Assembly: GCF_022132145.1 (NCBI RefSeq)
Contig: NZ_JAJISP010000001.1
Coordinates: 682,001 to 746,000, forward strand
Source of the DNA: Pseudomonas sp. MMS21 TM103
GTDB lineage: Bacteria > Pseudomonadota > Gammaproteobacteria > Pseudomonadales > Pseudomonadaceae
Direction: 5' to 3'
Length of the DNA: 64,000 nt
Shown here: positions 52,265 through 61,187 of the stretch, one piece after another
Position numbering within the stretch: the stretch's first letter is position 1
Layout of the letters: each line of letters starts with the position of its first letter
The notes under the pieces: model-generated
Seen by the model: the letters and a program-made list of their open reading frames with translations, nothing else
What the model was told of the DNA's origin: nothing
Database searches by the model: none
Position numbers and translations under genes: made by a program

Positions 52265-53085
52265 GGCAACAGCTCCAGCATCGACTCATGGGTCACGGGC
52301 AACATCCAGCGAGCCTGGCCCGGCTTTACCGCTGCGCGGCGGGAACGGTCAATCACCCAGCCCCGGGCTGCGACCTGGCGCCCAGCCAAGCTGTGCAACC
52401 AACCGATATCGAAGCCATCCAGTGCCTGCGGCGGCACACGCAGGACCACTGCATCCCCCAGCGCCAACCAAACCCCACCGCGATTGCGCTCGACCCGCTC
52501 GACCCGCCCCTCGATCAGAGCAAAACCGCCGCGACTCAACTGTCCGGGCGTTTGCACCGGTGAGCGCCGCCAGAGGCCGACGCGCGATTGCCGGGCAACA
52601 CGCTCGGCCGCCTGCTGGCATTCGACCAGCTCCACATTGGGCGCAATCGCCACCAGATAGCCCAGCCCCTCGGCCAACAGTTGCGCTTCGAGGTTGCGAC
52701 CCTGGCCGTCGTAGACATGCGCCAGGGTGCGTCCGTAGTGATCCTTTGGCTCACGGCCCAGCTGCAAACCGACACGCCCGTCATTGGCCGCCACCAGCTC
52801 GCTCAAGCGGCGGCGCGCGGCCTCGGCAAAGGGTTCGGCGCTGCGCCCATCACGCCCGAGCTCGGGACTGTTCAGACCGATCAAGCGCACGCTGCGGCCA
52901 TCCTGCAGGCGCAAGGTGTCGCCATCGACGATGCGCTGCACGCTGAAGCTCGGCAACTGGCCTGGCTCCGGACAGAAAGCCTGGGCGGAGGCCAGGCAAA
53001 ACGCGGACACAAAAAAGGCGCCCACAAGGGACGCCTTTTTCAGTAGCGAAGAACCACCCACCAGGGTACCCGTCGCTGCGCGCAA
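52261..53085 (-). CDS. Secreted thermonuclease-family (SNase-like) nuclease
   Basis: The protein (up to 274 residues) has a staphylococcal-nuclease domain: RIVDGDTLRL, VRLIGLNSPELG, and later DHYGRTLAHVYD with the catalytic Arg/Glu region. A signal peptide is clear (LLKKASLVGAFFVSAF, ending ASAQA). About 90 C-terminal residues form an extra part with RVERNRGGVWLALG. No ATG exists near the signal peptide; TTG 53085 and GTG 53061 are the candidate starts. The rpmE terminator lies inside the signal-peptide frame. It probably hydrolyses nucleic acids outside the cytoplasm. Confidence 0.8.
   Translation of the reverse strand: MRAATGTLVGGSSLLKKASLVGAFFVSAFCLASAQAFCPEPGQLPSFSVQRIVDGDTLRLQDGRSVRLIGLNSPELGRDGRSAEPFAEAARRRLSELVAANDGRVGLQLGREPKDHYGRTLAHVYDGQGRNLEAQLLAEGLGYLVAIAPNVELVECQQAAERVARQSRVGLWRRSPVQTPGQLSRGGFALIEGRVERVERNRGGVWLALGDAVVLRVPPQALDGFDIGWLHSLAGRQVAARGWVIDRSRRAAVKPGQARWMLPVTHESMLELLP
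53011..53040 (-). terminator. rpmE terminator inside the nuclease signal-peptide frame
   Basis: On the minus strand AAAAAGGCGTCCC and GGGCGCCTTTTTT form a 12-bp stem with one bulged T and loop TTGT. It lies about 48 bp after the rpmE stop and within the codons KKASLVGAFF of the nuclease. Confidence 0.8.
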
Positions 53086-53087
53086 AC

Positions 53088-53303
53088 TTACTGCTTGGCG
53101 CCGAACATGCCGAAACGCTGCTTGAAGCGATCAACACGGCCGCCGGTATCCAACATTTTCTGCTTGCCGGTGTAGAACGGGTGGCACTCATTGCACACGT
53201 CCAGGCTCAGCGGCTTGGCCAGGGTGGAGCGCGTTTCGATCACGTTGCCACAGCTGCAGGTAGCAGTGAGGGCTTCGTAGTTCGGATGGATATCGGCTTT
53301 CAT
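53088..53303 (-). CDS. rpmE: 50S ribosomal protein L31 (zinc form)
   Basis: The 71-residue protein is ribosomal protein L31 of the zinc-binding (C+) type: CSC (Cys16, Cys18) and CNEC (Cys37, Cys40) with [21 protein letters not shown]+ forms store zinc on the ribosome and are exchanged for zinc-free copies under zinc limitation. It has a strong own promoter and a terminator and is divergent from priA. Confidence 0.97.
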   Translation of the reverse strand: MKADIHPNYEALTATCSCGNVIETRSTLAKPLSLDVCNECHPFYTGKQKMLDTGGRVDRFKQRFGMFGAKQ

Positions 53304-53374
53304 GGTGTATTCCTCGGGGCTGACATGCCGCCACCCGACACTATTGTCGAGTACCGCACTGAATTAGGCCGGGA

Positions 53375-53402
53375 ATCATACCAGAGCCCAGCCACGACGC
53401 AA
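53375..53402 (-). promoter_or_regulatory. Sigma-70-like promoter of rpmE
   Basis: On the minus strand TTGCGT (53402-53397) and TATGAT (53380-53375) are spaced by 16 bp, about 70 bp before the rpmE start. Confidence 0.6.
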
Positions 53403-53471
53403 GCCACTGCTGACGCCGGCCGTCGTCAGGTCGCGTGCTAAGATCGCGCCCTTCTTCCTGGAGCCTACCGC

Positions 53472-55691
53472 GTGCCCGACGCCATCCTGCGCATTGCTCT
53501 GCCCTCGCCGCTACGCCGCCTGTTCGACTACCGTGCGCCGCCCGGAGTACCGCGCAGCGCCCTGCAGCCGGGCGCACGATTGCGCGTACCCTTTGGCCGG
53601 CGCGAGCTGATCGGCATTCTGATCGAGGTGACGGATCACAGCGAGGTTCCTGCCGGCAAGCTCAAGCCCGCCCTGCAACTGCTCGACGCCCAGTCGCCGC
53701 TGCCGCCAGCGCTGTTCAAGCTGTGCCTGTGGACGGCGCAGTATTACCAGCACAGCCTGGGCGACACCCTCAGCTGGGCGCTGCCGGTATTGCTGCGCCA
53801 GGGCGAGCCGGCGGAGGTTCGCCAGGAACGCTTCTGGCACCTGGTCGATGGCGCCCGACTGGATGACCCGCGCCTGAGCCGCGCGCCGCGCCAGCGCGAG
53901 GCCCTGCAGACCATCGCCCAGCACCCCCACGGCGTTGCTCATCAGCTGCTCGGCCAGCTGCAACTGAACAAGGACAGCCTGGGTCAGCTGCGCGAGAAGG
54001 GGCTGGTACGCGTCGAGATACGTCGGCATGCCGCCAGCGAACGCCACCTCAACTGGCTGGCGGAGCCGGAGTTACCCCTGAACCCGGAGCAGCGCGCGGC
54101 AGCCGAAGCTGTGCGCACCGGCTTCGGCCGCTTCAATGCCTTCCTGCTCGCCGGGGTCACCGGTAGCGGCAAGACCGAGGTCTACCTGCAACTGATCCGT
54201 GAGACCCTGGAAGCCGGCAAACAGGCCCTGGTGCTGATCCCGGAAATCAACCTCGGGCCGCAGACCCTGGCGCGCTTCGAGCGGCGCTTCAACGCGCGAA
54301 TCGCCTTGCTCCACTCCGGGGTCAACGACCGCGAGCGCCTGGACGCCTGGCTGGCCGCCCGCGATGGCGAGGCCGACATCATCATCGGCACCCGCTCGGC
54401 GCTGTTCACGCCGATGCAGCGACCCGGCCTGATCATCATCGATGAGGAACACGACGCGTCCTACAAGCAGCAGGAAGGCCTGCGCTACCACGCCCGCGAC
54501 CTGGCCGTGGTGCGCGCGCACCAGGAAAGCATTCCGATTCTGCTCGGCTCGGCCACGCCTTCCCTGGAAAGCCTGCACAACGCCCATAGCGGCCGTTACG
54601 CCATGCTGCACCTGCACCAGCGCGCCGGCGGCGCCCAGCAACCGCGGTTTCTGCGCCTGGACGTGAAGAGCCGGCCGCTCGACTCCGGCATTTCCGGCCC
54701 CATGCAGCAAGCCATCGCCCAGACCTTGGCGGCTGGTCAGCAGGTCCTGGTGTTTCTCAACCGCCGCGGCTTCGCCCCGACCCTGCTCTGCCACGACTGC
54801 GGCTGGCTGTCGGAATGCCCGCGCTGCGATGCGCGGATGACCGTACACCAGCGCTCCGGCGAGTTGCGCTGCCATCACTGCGGGCACCTCGAGCGCCAGC
54901 CGAGCAACTGCCCGAAGTGCAACAACGTCGACCTGCGCCCGGTCGGCGCCGGCACCGAGCGCGCCGAAGAGCGCCTGGGCATTCTCTTTCCGCAAGTACC
55001 GGTATTGCGCGTGGATCGCGACAGCACCTCGCGCAAGGAGGCCATGACCACCCTGTTCAACACCGTACAGCGCGGCGAACCGTGCATCCTGGTCGGCACC
55101 CAGATGCTTGCCAAGGGCCACCATTTCCCCCGCGTGACCCTGGTGGCGATCCTGGATGCCGACGGCGGGCTGTTTTCCGCCGACTTTCGCGCCAGCGAGC
55201 GCATGGCCCAGCTGATCGTCCAGGTCGCCGGCCGCGCCGGCCGCGCCGAGGAACCCGGCAAGGTGATCATCCAGAGCCACCTGGCGGATCATCCATTACT
55301 GGTGCAACTGACCGAACAGGGCTATTTCGCCTTCGCCGCGCAAGCCCTGAGTGAGCGCCGCAGCGCCGGCCTGCCGCCGTTCTGCCACCTGGCCCTGCTG
55401 CGAGCCGAGGCGCACAAACCGGGGCAAGCCGAAGGTTTTCTCGATGAGGCCTGCAGCGAAGCCGAACTGCTCGTCAACGAACTCAAGCTGAGCGGCATCG
55501 AACTGCTCGGTCCGGTACCGGCACCGATGGAACGCCGCGCCGGTCGTTACCGCGCCCAACTCCTAGTGCAAGCCAACGCCCGTGCGCCACTGCACCGCCT
55601 GCTCAGCACCTGGATGCTGGCGCTGGAGCAGATGCCCAGCGGTCGCGCGGTGCGCTGGTCGCTGGATGTCGACCCGATAGATTTGTTTTAA
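53472..55691 (+). CDS. priA: Primosomal protein N', replication restart helicase PriA
   Basis: PriA binds stalled forks and reloads the replication machinery. The 739-residue protein has the N-terminal DNA-binding domain (RLFDYRAPPGVP), the helicase P-loop GVTGSGKTEVYLQ, DEEHDASYKQQEG, SATPSLES, and the zinc-binding CHDCGWLSECPRCDARM with CHHCG and CPKC. QVAGRAGRAEEPG is the last helicase motif. It starts at GTG 53472, with CTGGAG upstream, as is common for Pseudomonas priA. Confidence 0.96.
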   Translation: MPDAILRIALPSPLRRLFDYRAPPGVPRSALQPGARLRVPFGRRELIGILIEVTDHSEVPAGKLKPALQLLDAQSPLPPALFKLCLWTAQYYQHSLGDTLSWALPVLLRQGEPAEVRQERFWHLVDGARLDDPRLSRAPRQREALQTIAQHPHGVAHQLLGQLQLNKDSLGQLREKGLVRVEIRRHAASERHLNWLAEPELPLNPEQRAAAEAVRTGFGRFNAFLLAGVTGSGKTEVYLQLIRETLEAGKQALVLIPEINLGPQTLARFERRFNARIALLHSGVNDRERLDAWLAARDGEADIIIGTRSALFTPMQRPGLIIIDEEHDASYKQQEGLRYHARDLAVVRAHQESIPILLGSATPSLESLHNAHSGRYAMLHLHQRAGGAQQPRFLRLDVKSRPLDSGISGPMQQAIAQTLAAGQQVLVFLNRRGFAPTLLCHDCGWLSECPRCDARMTVHQRSGELRCHHCGHLERQPSNCPKCNNVDLRPVGAGTERAEERLGILFPQVPVLRVDRDSTSRKEAMTTLFNTVQRGEPCILVGTQMLAKGHHFPRVTLVAILDADGGLFSADFRASERMAQLIVQVAGRAGRAEEPGKVIIQSHLADHPLLVQLTEQGYFAFAAQALSERRSAGLPPFCHLALLRAEAHKPGQAEGFLDEACSEAELLVNELKLSGIELLGPVPAPMERRAGRYRAQLLVQANARAPLHRLLSTWMLALEQMPSGRAVRWSLDVDPIDLF

Positions 55692-55882
55692 GCGGCAAGC
55701 CGCAAGCCTTGCAGGGCGGGGCGGACAGCGATCCACCCGCTCCCCGTGCACGCCGTCCATCGCGAACTGAAGCCCAGCCGACCCGCTTAAAGCTTGAAGC
55801 TGCGACCGTAGGGCGCCGATAATGCCCCGTTTTCAACCAGCGCCTCAGGGCACAGCCGCCTCAACGGCCGACCGAGCAGACC

Positions 55883-57622
55883 ATGAAAGACAGCATTCGC
55901 CACCTGATCCAGCAAGCCCTGACCCGCCTGACTACCGAAGGCGTGCTGCCCGAGGGCCTGAGCCCGACGATCCAGGTGGAGAACACCAAGGACAAGAGCC
56001 ACGGTGATTTCGCCAGCAATATCGCCATGATGCTGGCCAAGCCGGCCGGCTTGAAACCGCGCGACCTGGCCGAAAAGCTGATCGCCGCGCTGCCCAGCGA
56101 TGAACAGATCAGCAAGGTCGAAATCGCCGGCCCCGGTTTTCTCAACTTCTACCAGAACAGCCAGGCCCTGGCCGGTCGCCTCGACGCCCTGCTGGCCGAC
56201 GCCAAGCTCGGCGTACGCAAGGCAGGCGCCCCTCAGACCGTGGTGATCGACCTGTCCTCGCCGAACCTGGCCAAGGAAATGCACGTCGGCCACCTGCGCT
56301 CGACCATCATTGGCGACGCCGTGGCCCGGGTGCTGGAGTTTCTCGGCGACCGGGTGATCCGCCAGAACCACGTCGGCGACTGGGGCACCCAGTTCGGCAT
56401 GCTACTGGCCTTTATGGAGGCCAACCCGGCCGCCGCCGAGAGTGAGCTGGCCGATCTGGAAGGTTTCTACCGCGCGGCGAAGAAGTGCTTTGACGACTCC
56501 GCCGAGTTCGCCGAGCGCGCCCGCGAACTGGTGGTGCAACTGCAAGCCGGCGACGCCGAATGCATGCGCCTGTGGCACCGCTTCAACGCGATTTCCCTGT
56601 CGCACTGCCAGAAAGCCTATGACCGCCTGGGCGTCAAGCTGACCCCGGCCGACGTCAAGGGCGAGAGCGCCTACAACGCCGAACTGCCTGGCATCATCGA
56701 GGCCCTGCGGGCCAAGGGCCTGCTAACCGAGAGCGACGGCGCCCAGTGTGTGTTTATGGACGAGTTCAAGAACGCCGAAGGCAAACCGCTGCCGGTGATC
56801 GTGCAGAAGGCCGGCGGCGGCTACCTGTATTCGACCACTGACCTGGCCGCCATGCGTTACCGCAGCCAGGTGCTCAAGGCCGACCGCGCGCTGTATTTCG
56901 TCGACCAGCGCCAGGCCCTGCATTTCCAGATGGCCTTCGAGGTGGCGCGCCGCGCCGGCTTCGTCCATGCAGGCATGCAACTGGAACACATGGGCTTCGG
57001 CACCATGAACGGCGCCGATGGCCGGCCGTTCAAGACCCGCGATGGCGGCACGGTGAAGCTGATCGATCTGCTCGACGAGGCCGAAGAGCGCGCCTACAGC
57101 CTGGTCAAGGGCAAAAACCCGGAGCTGGATGAAAGCGAGTTGCGCAGCATCGCCCACGCCGTTGGCATCGGCGCGGTGAAGTACGCCGACCTGTCCAAGC
57201 ACCGCACCAGCGACTACCGCTTCAACTTCGAGCAGATGCTCAGCTTCGAGGGCAACACCGCCCCCTACCTGCTGTATGCCTACACCCGGGTGGCCAGCAT
57301 ATTCCGCAAGCTGGGCAAGAGTTTCGAGGAAGTCGACGGCCAGCTCGACCTGCAAGCCACCCATGAAATCGAGCTGGCCGGCAAGCTGGCACAATTTTCC
57401 GAAGTGCTGGGCGGCGTAGCCGAGAGGGGCGAACCGCACCAACTGTGCGCCTACCTCTACGATGTGGCCGGGCTGTTCTCCAGCTTCTACGAACATTGTC
57501 CGATCCTCACCGCCGAGGACCAGGCGACCCAGCAGAGCCGCCTGCGCCTGGCCGCCCTGACCGGTCGCACGCTCAAACAGGGCCTGGAACTGCTCGGCCT
57601 GGAAACCCTGGAGCGCATGTAA
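55883..57622 (+). CDS. argS: Arginyl-tRNA synthetase
   Basis: ArgS joins arginine to its tRNA. The 579-residue class I synthetase has the N-terminal Add1 domain, the HIGH-like motif in [13 protein letters not shown], and DWGTQFGML, and it ends with the ALAS-type anticodon domain and [13 protein letters not shown] normal KMSKS is absent, as in most ArgS proteins. It lies 191 bp after priA. The short gap has imperfect AAGC-type repeats, but I see no other gene in it. Confidence 0.96.
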   Translation: MKDSIRHLIQQALTRLTTEGVLPEGLSPTIQVENTKDKSHGDFASNIAMMLAKPAGLKPRDLAEKLIAALPSDEQISKVEIAGPGFLNFYQNSQALAGRLDALLADAKLGVRKAGAPQTVVIDLSSPNLAKEMHVGHLRSTIIGDAVARVLEFLGDRVIRQNHVGDWGTQFGMLLAFMEANPAAAESELADLEGFYRAAKKCFDDSAEFAERARELVVQLQAGDAECMRLWHRFNAISLSHCQKAYDRLGVKLTPADVKGESAYNAELPGIIEALRAKGLLTESDGAQCVFMDEFKNAEGKPLPVIVQKAGGGYLYSTTDLAAMRYRSQVLKADRALYFVDQRQALHFQMAFEVARRAGFVHAGMQLEHMGFGTMNGADGRPFKTRDGGTVKLIDLLDEAEERAYSLVKGKNPELDESELRSIAHAVGIGAVKYADLSKHRTSDYRFNFEQMLSFEGNTAPYLLYAYTRVASIFRKLGKSFEEVDGQLDLQATHEIELAGKLAQFSEVLGGVAERGEPHQLCAYLYDVAGLFSSFYEHCPILTAEDQATQQSRLRLAALTGRTLKQGLELLGLETLERM

Positions 57623-58303
57623 GTGGCAGCGCGCAAGAAGCCCCCGGCGAAACGCGGCGCCAGCCGCTACAAGGCACCGGCGAAGAAACCCGTGCCGGGC
57701 TGGATCTGGCTGGCCTGCGGCTTGGTCGTCGGCGTATTTGTCATGCTGCTGATGAACCTGCAGCCAGGTGGCGACGAGGTCAAACGCAACAAAGCCGAGA
57801 CTGCGCGCGCCAGCAACAAGCCCAAGCCGACACCCACCAAGCAGGCGCCCACCAAGCCCAAGTACGACTTCTACACCCTGCTGCCCGAGTCGGAAGTCAT
57901 AGTGCCGCCAGACGCCCTGCCGCCCCCCACACAACCCGCGGTGACGCCGGAGCAGGCGGCGAAGATCGACGCCGCGCGCGCCCTGGCCGCACTCAATGGC
58001 GAAACGCCGCCGCCCGCCCCGCCTGTAGCGCCAGCGCCCGCAGTTGCCCAGGCGCCACTCAGCACCCAGTTTTTCCTCCAGGCCGGCTCGTTCCGGCGCA
58101 AGGATGATGCCGAAGGCGTCCGGGCGCAGATCATCCTGCTCGGCCAGGACGTGCGGGTGGAGTCCGGCACGGTGCGCAAGGAGACCTGGTACCGCGTGCT
58201 GGTTGGTCCCTTCGCCAACCGCGAGCAACTCGCAGTCTCGCAAAAAGCCCTGTCGGCCAATGGCTTCAGCAATCTGCTCCTGCAGCAACGACAGAACCGC
58301 TGA
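57623..58303 (+). CDS. FtsN-like SPOR-domain cell division protein
   Basis: The 226-residue protein has a basic cytoplasmic start (AARKKPPAKRGASRYKAP), one membrane helix (about 30-48, WIWLACGLVVGVFVMLLM), a proline-rich periplasmic linker and a C-terminal SPOR domain (about 147-226, FFLQAGSFRRKDDAEGVRA). This is the FtsN layout; between argS and hslV it corresponds to the Pseudomonas FtsN-like gene. SPOR binds denuded septal peptidoglycan. The GTG start directly follows the argS stop. Confidence 0.85.
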   Translation: MAARKKPPAKRGASRYKAPAKKPVPGWIWLACGLVVGVFVMLLMNLQPGGDEVKRNKAETARASNKPKPTPTKQAPTKPKYDFYTLLPESEVIVPPDALPPPTQPAVTPEQAAKIDAARALAALNGETPPPAPPVAPAPAVAQAPLSTQFFLQAGSFRRKDDAEGVRAQIILLGQDVRVESGTVRKETWYRVLVGPFANREQLAVSQKALSANGFSNLLLQQRQNR

Positions 58304-58309
58304 GCCTCA

Positions 58310-58344
58310 CCCCGACCGGCCCCCATGAGCCGGCCGGGGCTTTC
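58310..58344 (+). terminator. GC-rich terminator after the SPOR gene
   Basis: CCCCG-A-CCGGC pairs with GCCGG-C-CGGGG around an 8-base loop, followed by CTTTCT. The T run is short, so termination may be partial. Confidence 0.45.
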
Positions 58345-58425
58345 TGCCGACCACCTAAGCCCAGCCTCGGCAATCTGCTGTTACAGCCGCGGCAACGCCG
58401 TTTGGTCGAGAATCATCCAGCGCAG

Positions 58426-58454
58426 GTTGAAAAGTCTCCCACGCCCCCCCATTT
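58426..58454 (+). promoter_or_regulatory. Sigma-32 heat-shock promoter of hslVU
   Basis: GTTGAAA (58426-58432) and CCCCATTT (58447-58454), 14 bp apart, match the sigma-32 consensus CTTGAA ... CCCCATNT closely. They lie about 45 bp before the hslV start, as expected for a heat-shock operon. Confidence 0.75.
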
Positions 58455-58499
58455 GAATCAGCATTGGGCATTTTCGCCCCGCTGCGTGGAGACTCCCCC

Positions 58500-59033
58500 T
58501 TGACCACCATCGTTTCAGTACGCCGCCACGGCAAAGTCGTCATGGGCGGCGATGGCCAGGTTTCCCTCGGCAACACCGTGATGAAAGGTAATGCGAAAAA
58601 GGTTCGCCGCCTCTATCACGGCCAGGTATTGGCCGGTTTTGCCGGTGCCACCGCGGATGCCTTCACCCTGTTCGAACGTTTCGAAGGCAAACTGGAAAAA
58701 CACCAGGGTCACCTGGTGCGCGCCGCCGTCGAACTGGCCAAGGACTGGCGCACCGACCGCTCGCTGAGCCGCCTGGAAGCCATGCTTGCAGTAGCCAACA
58801 AGGACGCCTCGTTGATCATCACCGGCAATGGCGATGTGGTGGAGCCAGAACACGGCCTGATCGCCATGGGTTCCGGCGGCGGCTTCGCCCAGGCGGCAGC
58901 CATGGCCCTGCTGCAGAACACCGAGCAGATGTCGGCCCACGAAATCGCAGAAAAGGCGTTGAACATTGCCGCGTCCATTTGCGTCTTTACCAATCAGAAT
59001 CTGACTATCGAGGAACTGGACTCGGCCATCTGA
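58500..59033 (+). CDS. hslV: ATP-dependent protease peptidase subunit HslV
   Basis: HslV is the proteolytic double hexamer of the HslUV protease. The 177-residue protein begins (M)[19 protein letters not shown]; after removal of the first residue, Thr is the N-terminal nucleophile. [15 protein letters not shown] and [17 protein letters not shown] are family blocks, and the metal and helper residues are in [12 protein letters not shown]. The start is TTG 58500, with GGAG upstream. A longer frame from 58464 would hide the Thr nucleophile and is rejected. Confidence 0.96.
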   Translation: MTTIVSVRRHGKVVMGGDGQVSLGNTVMKGNAKKVRRLYHGQVLAGFAGATADAFTLFERFEGKLEKHQGHLVRAAVELAKDWRTDRSLSRLEAMLAVANKDASLIITGNGDVVEPEHGLIAMGSGGGFAQAAAMALLQNTEQMSAHEIAEKALNIAASICVFTNQNLTIEELDSAI

Positions 59034-59060
59034 GCCGATTCCCGTTCGGAGCCGCCCGCT

Positions 59061-60401
59061 ATGCCCATGACGCCCCGCGAAATCGTTCACGAACTCAACC
59101 GCCACATCATTGGCCAGGATGACGCCAAGCGTGCCGTGGCCATCGCCCTGCGCAACCGCTGGCGGCGCATGCAACTGCCGCTGGAGTTGCGTGCCGAAGT
59201 GACCCCGAAGAACATCCTGATGATCGGCCCGACGGGGGTCGGCAAGACCGAAATCGCCCGGCGCCTGGCCAAACTGGCCGGCGCACCTTTCATCAAGGTC
59301 GAGGCGACCAAGTTCACCGAAGTCGGCTACGTCGGCCGTGATGTCGAGTCGATCATCCGCGACCTGGCCGATGCGGCGATCAAGATGCTGCGCGAGCAGG
59401 AGATGATCAAGGTCCGCCACCGCGCCGAAGACGCCGCCGAAGAACGCATCCTCGATGCCCTGCTGCCGCCACCACGCGCCGGTTTCAATGAAGACCCGGC
59501 GCCGAGCGGCGACTCCAACACCCGCCAACTGTTTCGCAAGCGCCTGCGCGAAGGCCAACTGGATGACAAGGACATCGACATCGAGGTGGCCGACAGTCCC
59601 GCCGGCATCGAGATCATGACCCCGCCGGGCATGGAGGAAATGACGAGCCAGCTGCAGAACCTGTTCTCCAACATGGGCAAGGGCAAGAAGAAGAGCCGCA
59701 AGCTCAAGGTCAAGGAGGCGCTGAAGCTGGTGCGCGACGAAGAGGCCGCGCGCCTGGTCAACGAGGAAGAGCTGAAAGCCATGGCCCTGGAAGCCGTGGA
59801 GCAGAACGGCATCGTCTTCATCGACGAGATCGACAAGGTTGCCAAGCGTGGCAACGTCGGTGGCGCCGACGTCTCCCGCGAAGGCGTGCAGCGCGACCTG
59901 CTGCCGCTGATCGAAGGCTGCACGGTCAACACCAAGCTGGGCATGATCAAGACCGACCACATCCTGTTCATCGCCTCCGGCGCCTTCCACCTGAGCAAAC
60001 CGAGCGACCTGGTGCCGGAGCTGCAAGGCCGCCTGCCGATCCGCGTCGAACTCAAGGCGCTGTCGCCGGAAGACTTCGAACGCATTCTCACCGAACCGCA
60101 CGCCTCTCTGACCGAGCAGTACATTGCCCTGCTGAATACCGAAGGCTTGAAGATCGAGTTCGCTGCAGATGGCATCAAGCGTCTCGCCGAGATTGCCTGG
60201 CAGGTCAACGAGAAGACCGAGAATATCGGTGCGCGACGCCTGCACACCCTGCTCGAACGACTGCTCGAAGAAGTGTCCTTCAGCGCCGGTGACCTGGCCG
60301 CCCAGCATGACGAGAAGCCGATCTGCATCGACGCCGACTACGTCAATGGCCACCTCGGCGAACTGGCCCAGGACGAAGACCTCTCGCGCTATATTCTTTA
60401 A
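59061..60401 (+). CDS. hslU: ATP-dependent protease ATPase subunit HslU
   Basis: HslU unfolds substrates and feeds them into HslV. The 446-residue AAA+ protein has [21 protein letters not shown] at the start, the P-loop [15 protein letters not shown], the pore loop GYVGRDVES, the I-domain (about 110-230), Walker [11 protein letters not shown], and ends with DEDLSRYIL, whose last residues insert into HslV. It follows hslV by 27 bp in a heat-shock operon. Confidence 0.97.
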   Translation: MPMTPREIVHELNRHIIGQDDAKRAVAIALRNRWRRMQLPLELRAEVTPKNILMIGPTGVGKTEIARRLAKLAGAPFIKVEATKFTEVGYVGRDVESIIRDLADAAIKMLREQEMIKVRHRAEDAAEERILDALLPPPRAGFNEDPAPSGDSNTRQLFRKRLREGQLDDKDIDIEVADSPAGIEIMTPPGMEEMTSQLQNLFSNMGKGKKKSRKLKVKEALKLVRDEEAARLVNEEELKAMALEAVEQNGIVFIDEIDKVAKRGNVGGADVSREGVQRDLLPLIEGCTVNTKLGMIKTDHILFIASGAFHLSKPSDLVPELQGRLPIRVELKALSPEDFERILTEPHASLTEQYIALLNTEGLKIEFAADGIKRLAEIAWQVNEKTENIGARRLHTLLERLLEEVSFSAGDLAAQHDEKPICIDADYVNGHLGELAQDEDLSRYIL

Positions 60402-60421
60402 CTCAACAGCCAACCTGTAGA

Positions 60422-60452
60422 CGCCAGCTTGCCGGATCATCGCCAGCTGGCG
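60422..60452. repeat. CGCCAGCT repeats with a 12-bp palindrome
   Basis: CGCCAGCT occurs at 60422 and again within the perfect palindrome CGCCAGCTGGCG (60441-60452), so the first copy can pair with the second half. It lies after hslU and before the DUF971 gene; there is no T run, so it is not a normal terminator. Confidence 0.4.
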
Positions 60453-60472
60453 CCTGCAACAGCGGGGCATCA

Positions 60473-60847
60473 ATGATGCACATTCCCAGCGCAGTCAAAC
60501 TGCACAAGGCATCGCGAACCCTGGAACTGCAATACGCCGGTGAAAGCTACAGCCTGACCGCCGAGTTCCTTCGCGTGCACTCACCCTCGGCCGAGGTGCA
60601 AGGCCATGGCAAGCCGATCCTGCAGACCGGCAAGCTGCACGTCGCCCTGAGCGGCGTCGAGCCGGCCGGTAATTACGCCCTGAAACTCTGTTTCGACGAT
60701 GGCCACGACAGCGGGCTGTTCAGCTGGGACTACCTGTATGAACTGGCCATTCATAAGGATCGTTTATGGGCCGACTACCTGGCCGCGCTCGCTGCTGCCG
60801 GAAAATCCCGCGACCCCGACGAGTTCGTGGTCAAGCTGATGCTCTAG
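60473..60847 (+). CDS. DUF971 protein (gamma-butyrobetaine hydroxylase N-terminal-like)
   Basis: The 124-residue protein is one DUF971 domain. It shows VKLHKASRTLELQYAGE, LRVHSPSAEVQGHG, GNYALKLCFDDGHDSGLFSWDYLYELA, and ends VVKLML. The domain occurs alone in proteobacteria, often beside hslVU, and as the N-terminus of eukaryotic gamma-butyrobetaine hydroxylases. Links to iron-sulfur or metal handling have been suggested for relatives, but no function is clear here. A second ATG (60476) directly follows the first; either may be used. Confidence 0.85.
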   Translation: MMHIPSAVKLHKASRTLELQYAGESYSLTAEFLRVHSPSAEVQGHGKPILQTGKLHVALSGVEPAGNYALKLCFDDGHDSGLFSWDYLYELAIHKDRLWADYLAALAAAGKSRDPDEFVVKLML

Positions 60848-61032
60848 CCCAACAGGCGAGCCAGAGCCTCTGCACCTGATCCAGCCGCCTGCAACGGGCG
60901 GCCGGGTCCACCTCCAAGACCGTCCAGGCCGAGGTTAGAGCGCACTTTCTAATCTATCTCGGCATACTCACCACGCATTTGCCCGTAGTGCGGCAAGCTT
61001 GCGCAAATCAACAAACTCGGGTAACCAAGGAA

Positions 61033-61049
61033 CTGGCAGGTTCCCTGCA
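61033..61049 (+). promoter_or_regulatory. Sigma-54 promoter of phaC1
   Basis: CTGGCAGG-TTCC-CTGCA has GG (61035-61036) and GC (61047-61048) exactly 10 bp apart and two mismatches to TGGCACG-N4-TTGCW. A sigma-54-type sequence has been reported before phaC1 of P. aeruginosa, and PHA formation there needs RpoN. Confidence 0.65.
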
Positions 61050-61068
61050 TCTGGCCAGACCAGGTGCA
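61046..61068. promoter_or_regulatory. Imperfect dyad overlapping the phaC1 promoter
   Basis: TGCATCTGG (61046-61054) and CCAGGTGCA (61060-61068) match as inverted arms at 8 of 9 positions, around CCAGA. It covers the -12 element and the predicted start, so a bound protein would block the promoter. Confidence 0.45.
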
Positions 61069-61187
61069 TTGAGATTAGAAGCGGATCAGTTCCGCCCCCG
61101 GTAACCCGAGCAATACCCGGCCCTCGTCCCGTGTCGCCTTGCCCAGCAACACGCCGGTATTCGTCTCAGGACAATGGAGCGTCGTAG

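Larger units (their letters stand above)
60848..61187. other. phaC1 upstream region
   Basis: These 340 bases contain no gene that I can support. They hold a sigma-54 promoter (61033-61049), a dyad overlapping it (61046-61068), and an upstream pair ATTTGC / GCAAAT near 60980-61010 that could bind an activator. The long spacing and AT-rich patches are typical of a regulated promoter. Confidence 0.6.

Noticed and set aside
58464..58499. Longer N-terminus for HslV
   Set aside because: It would bury the catalytic threonine and overlap the heat-shock promoter leader.
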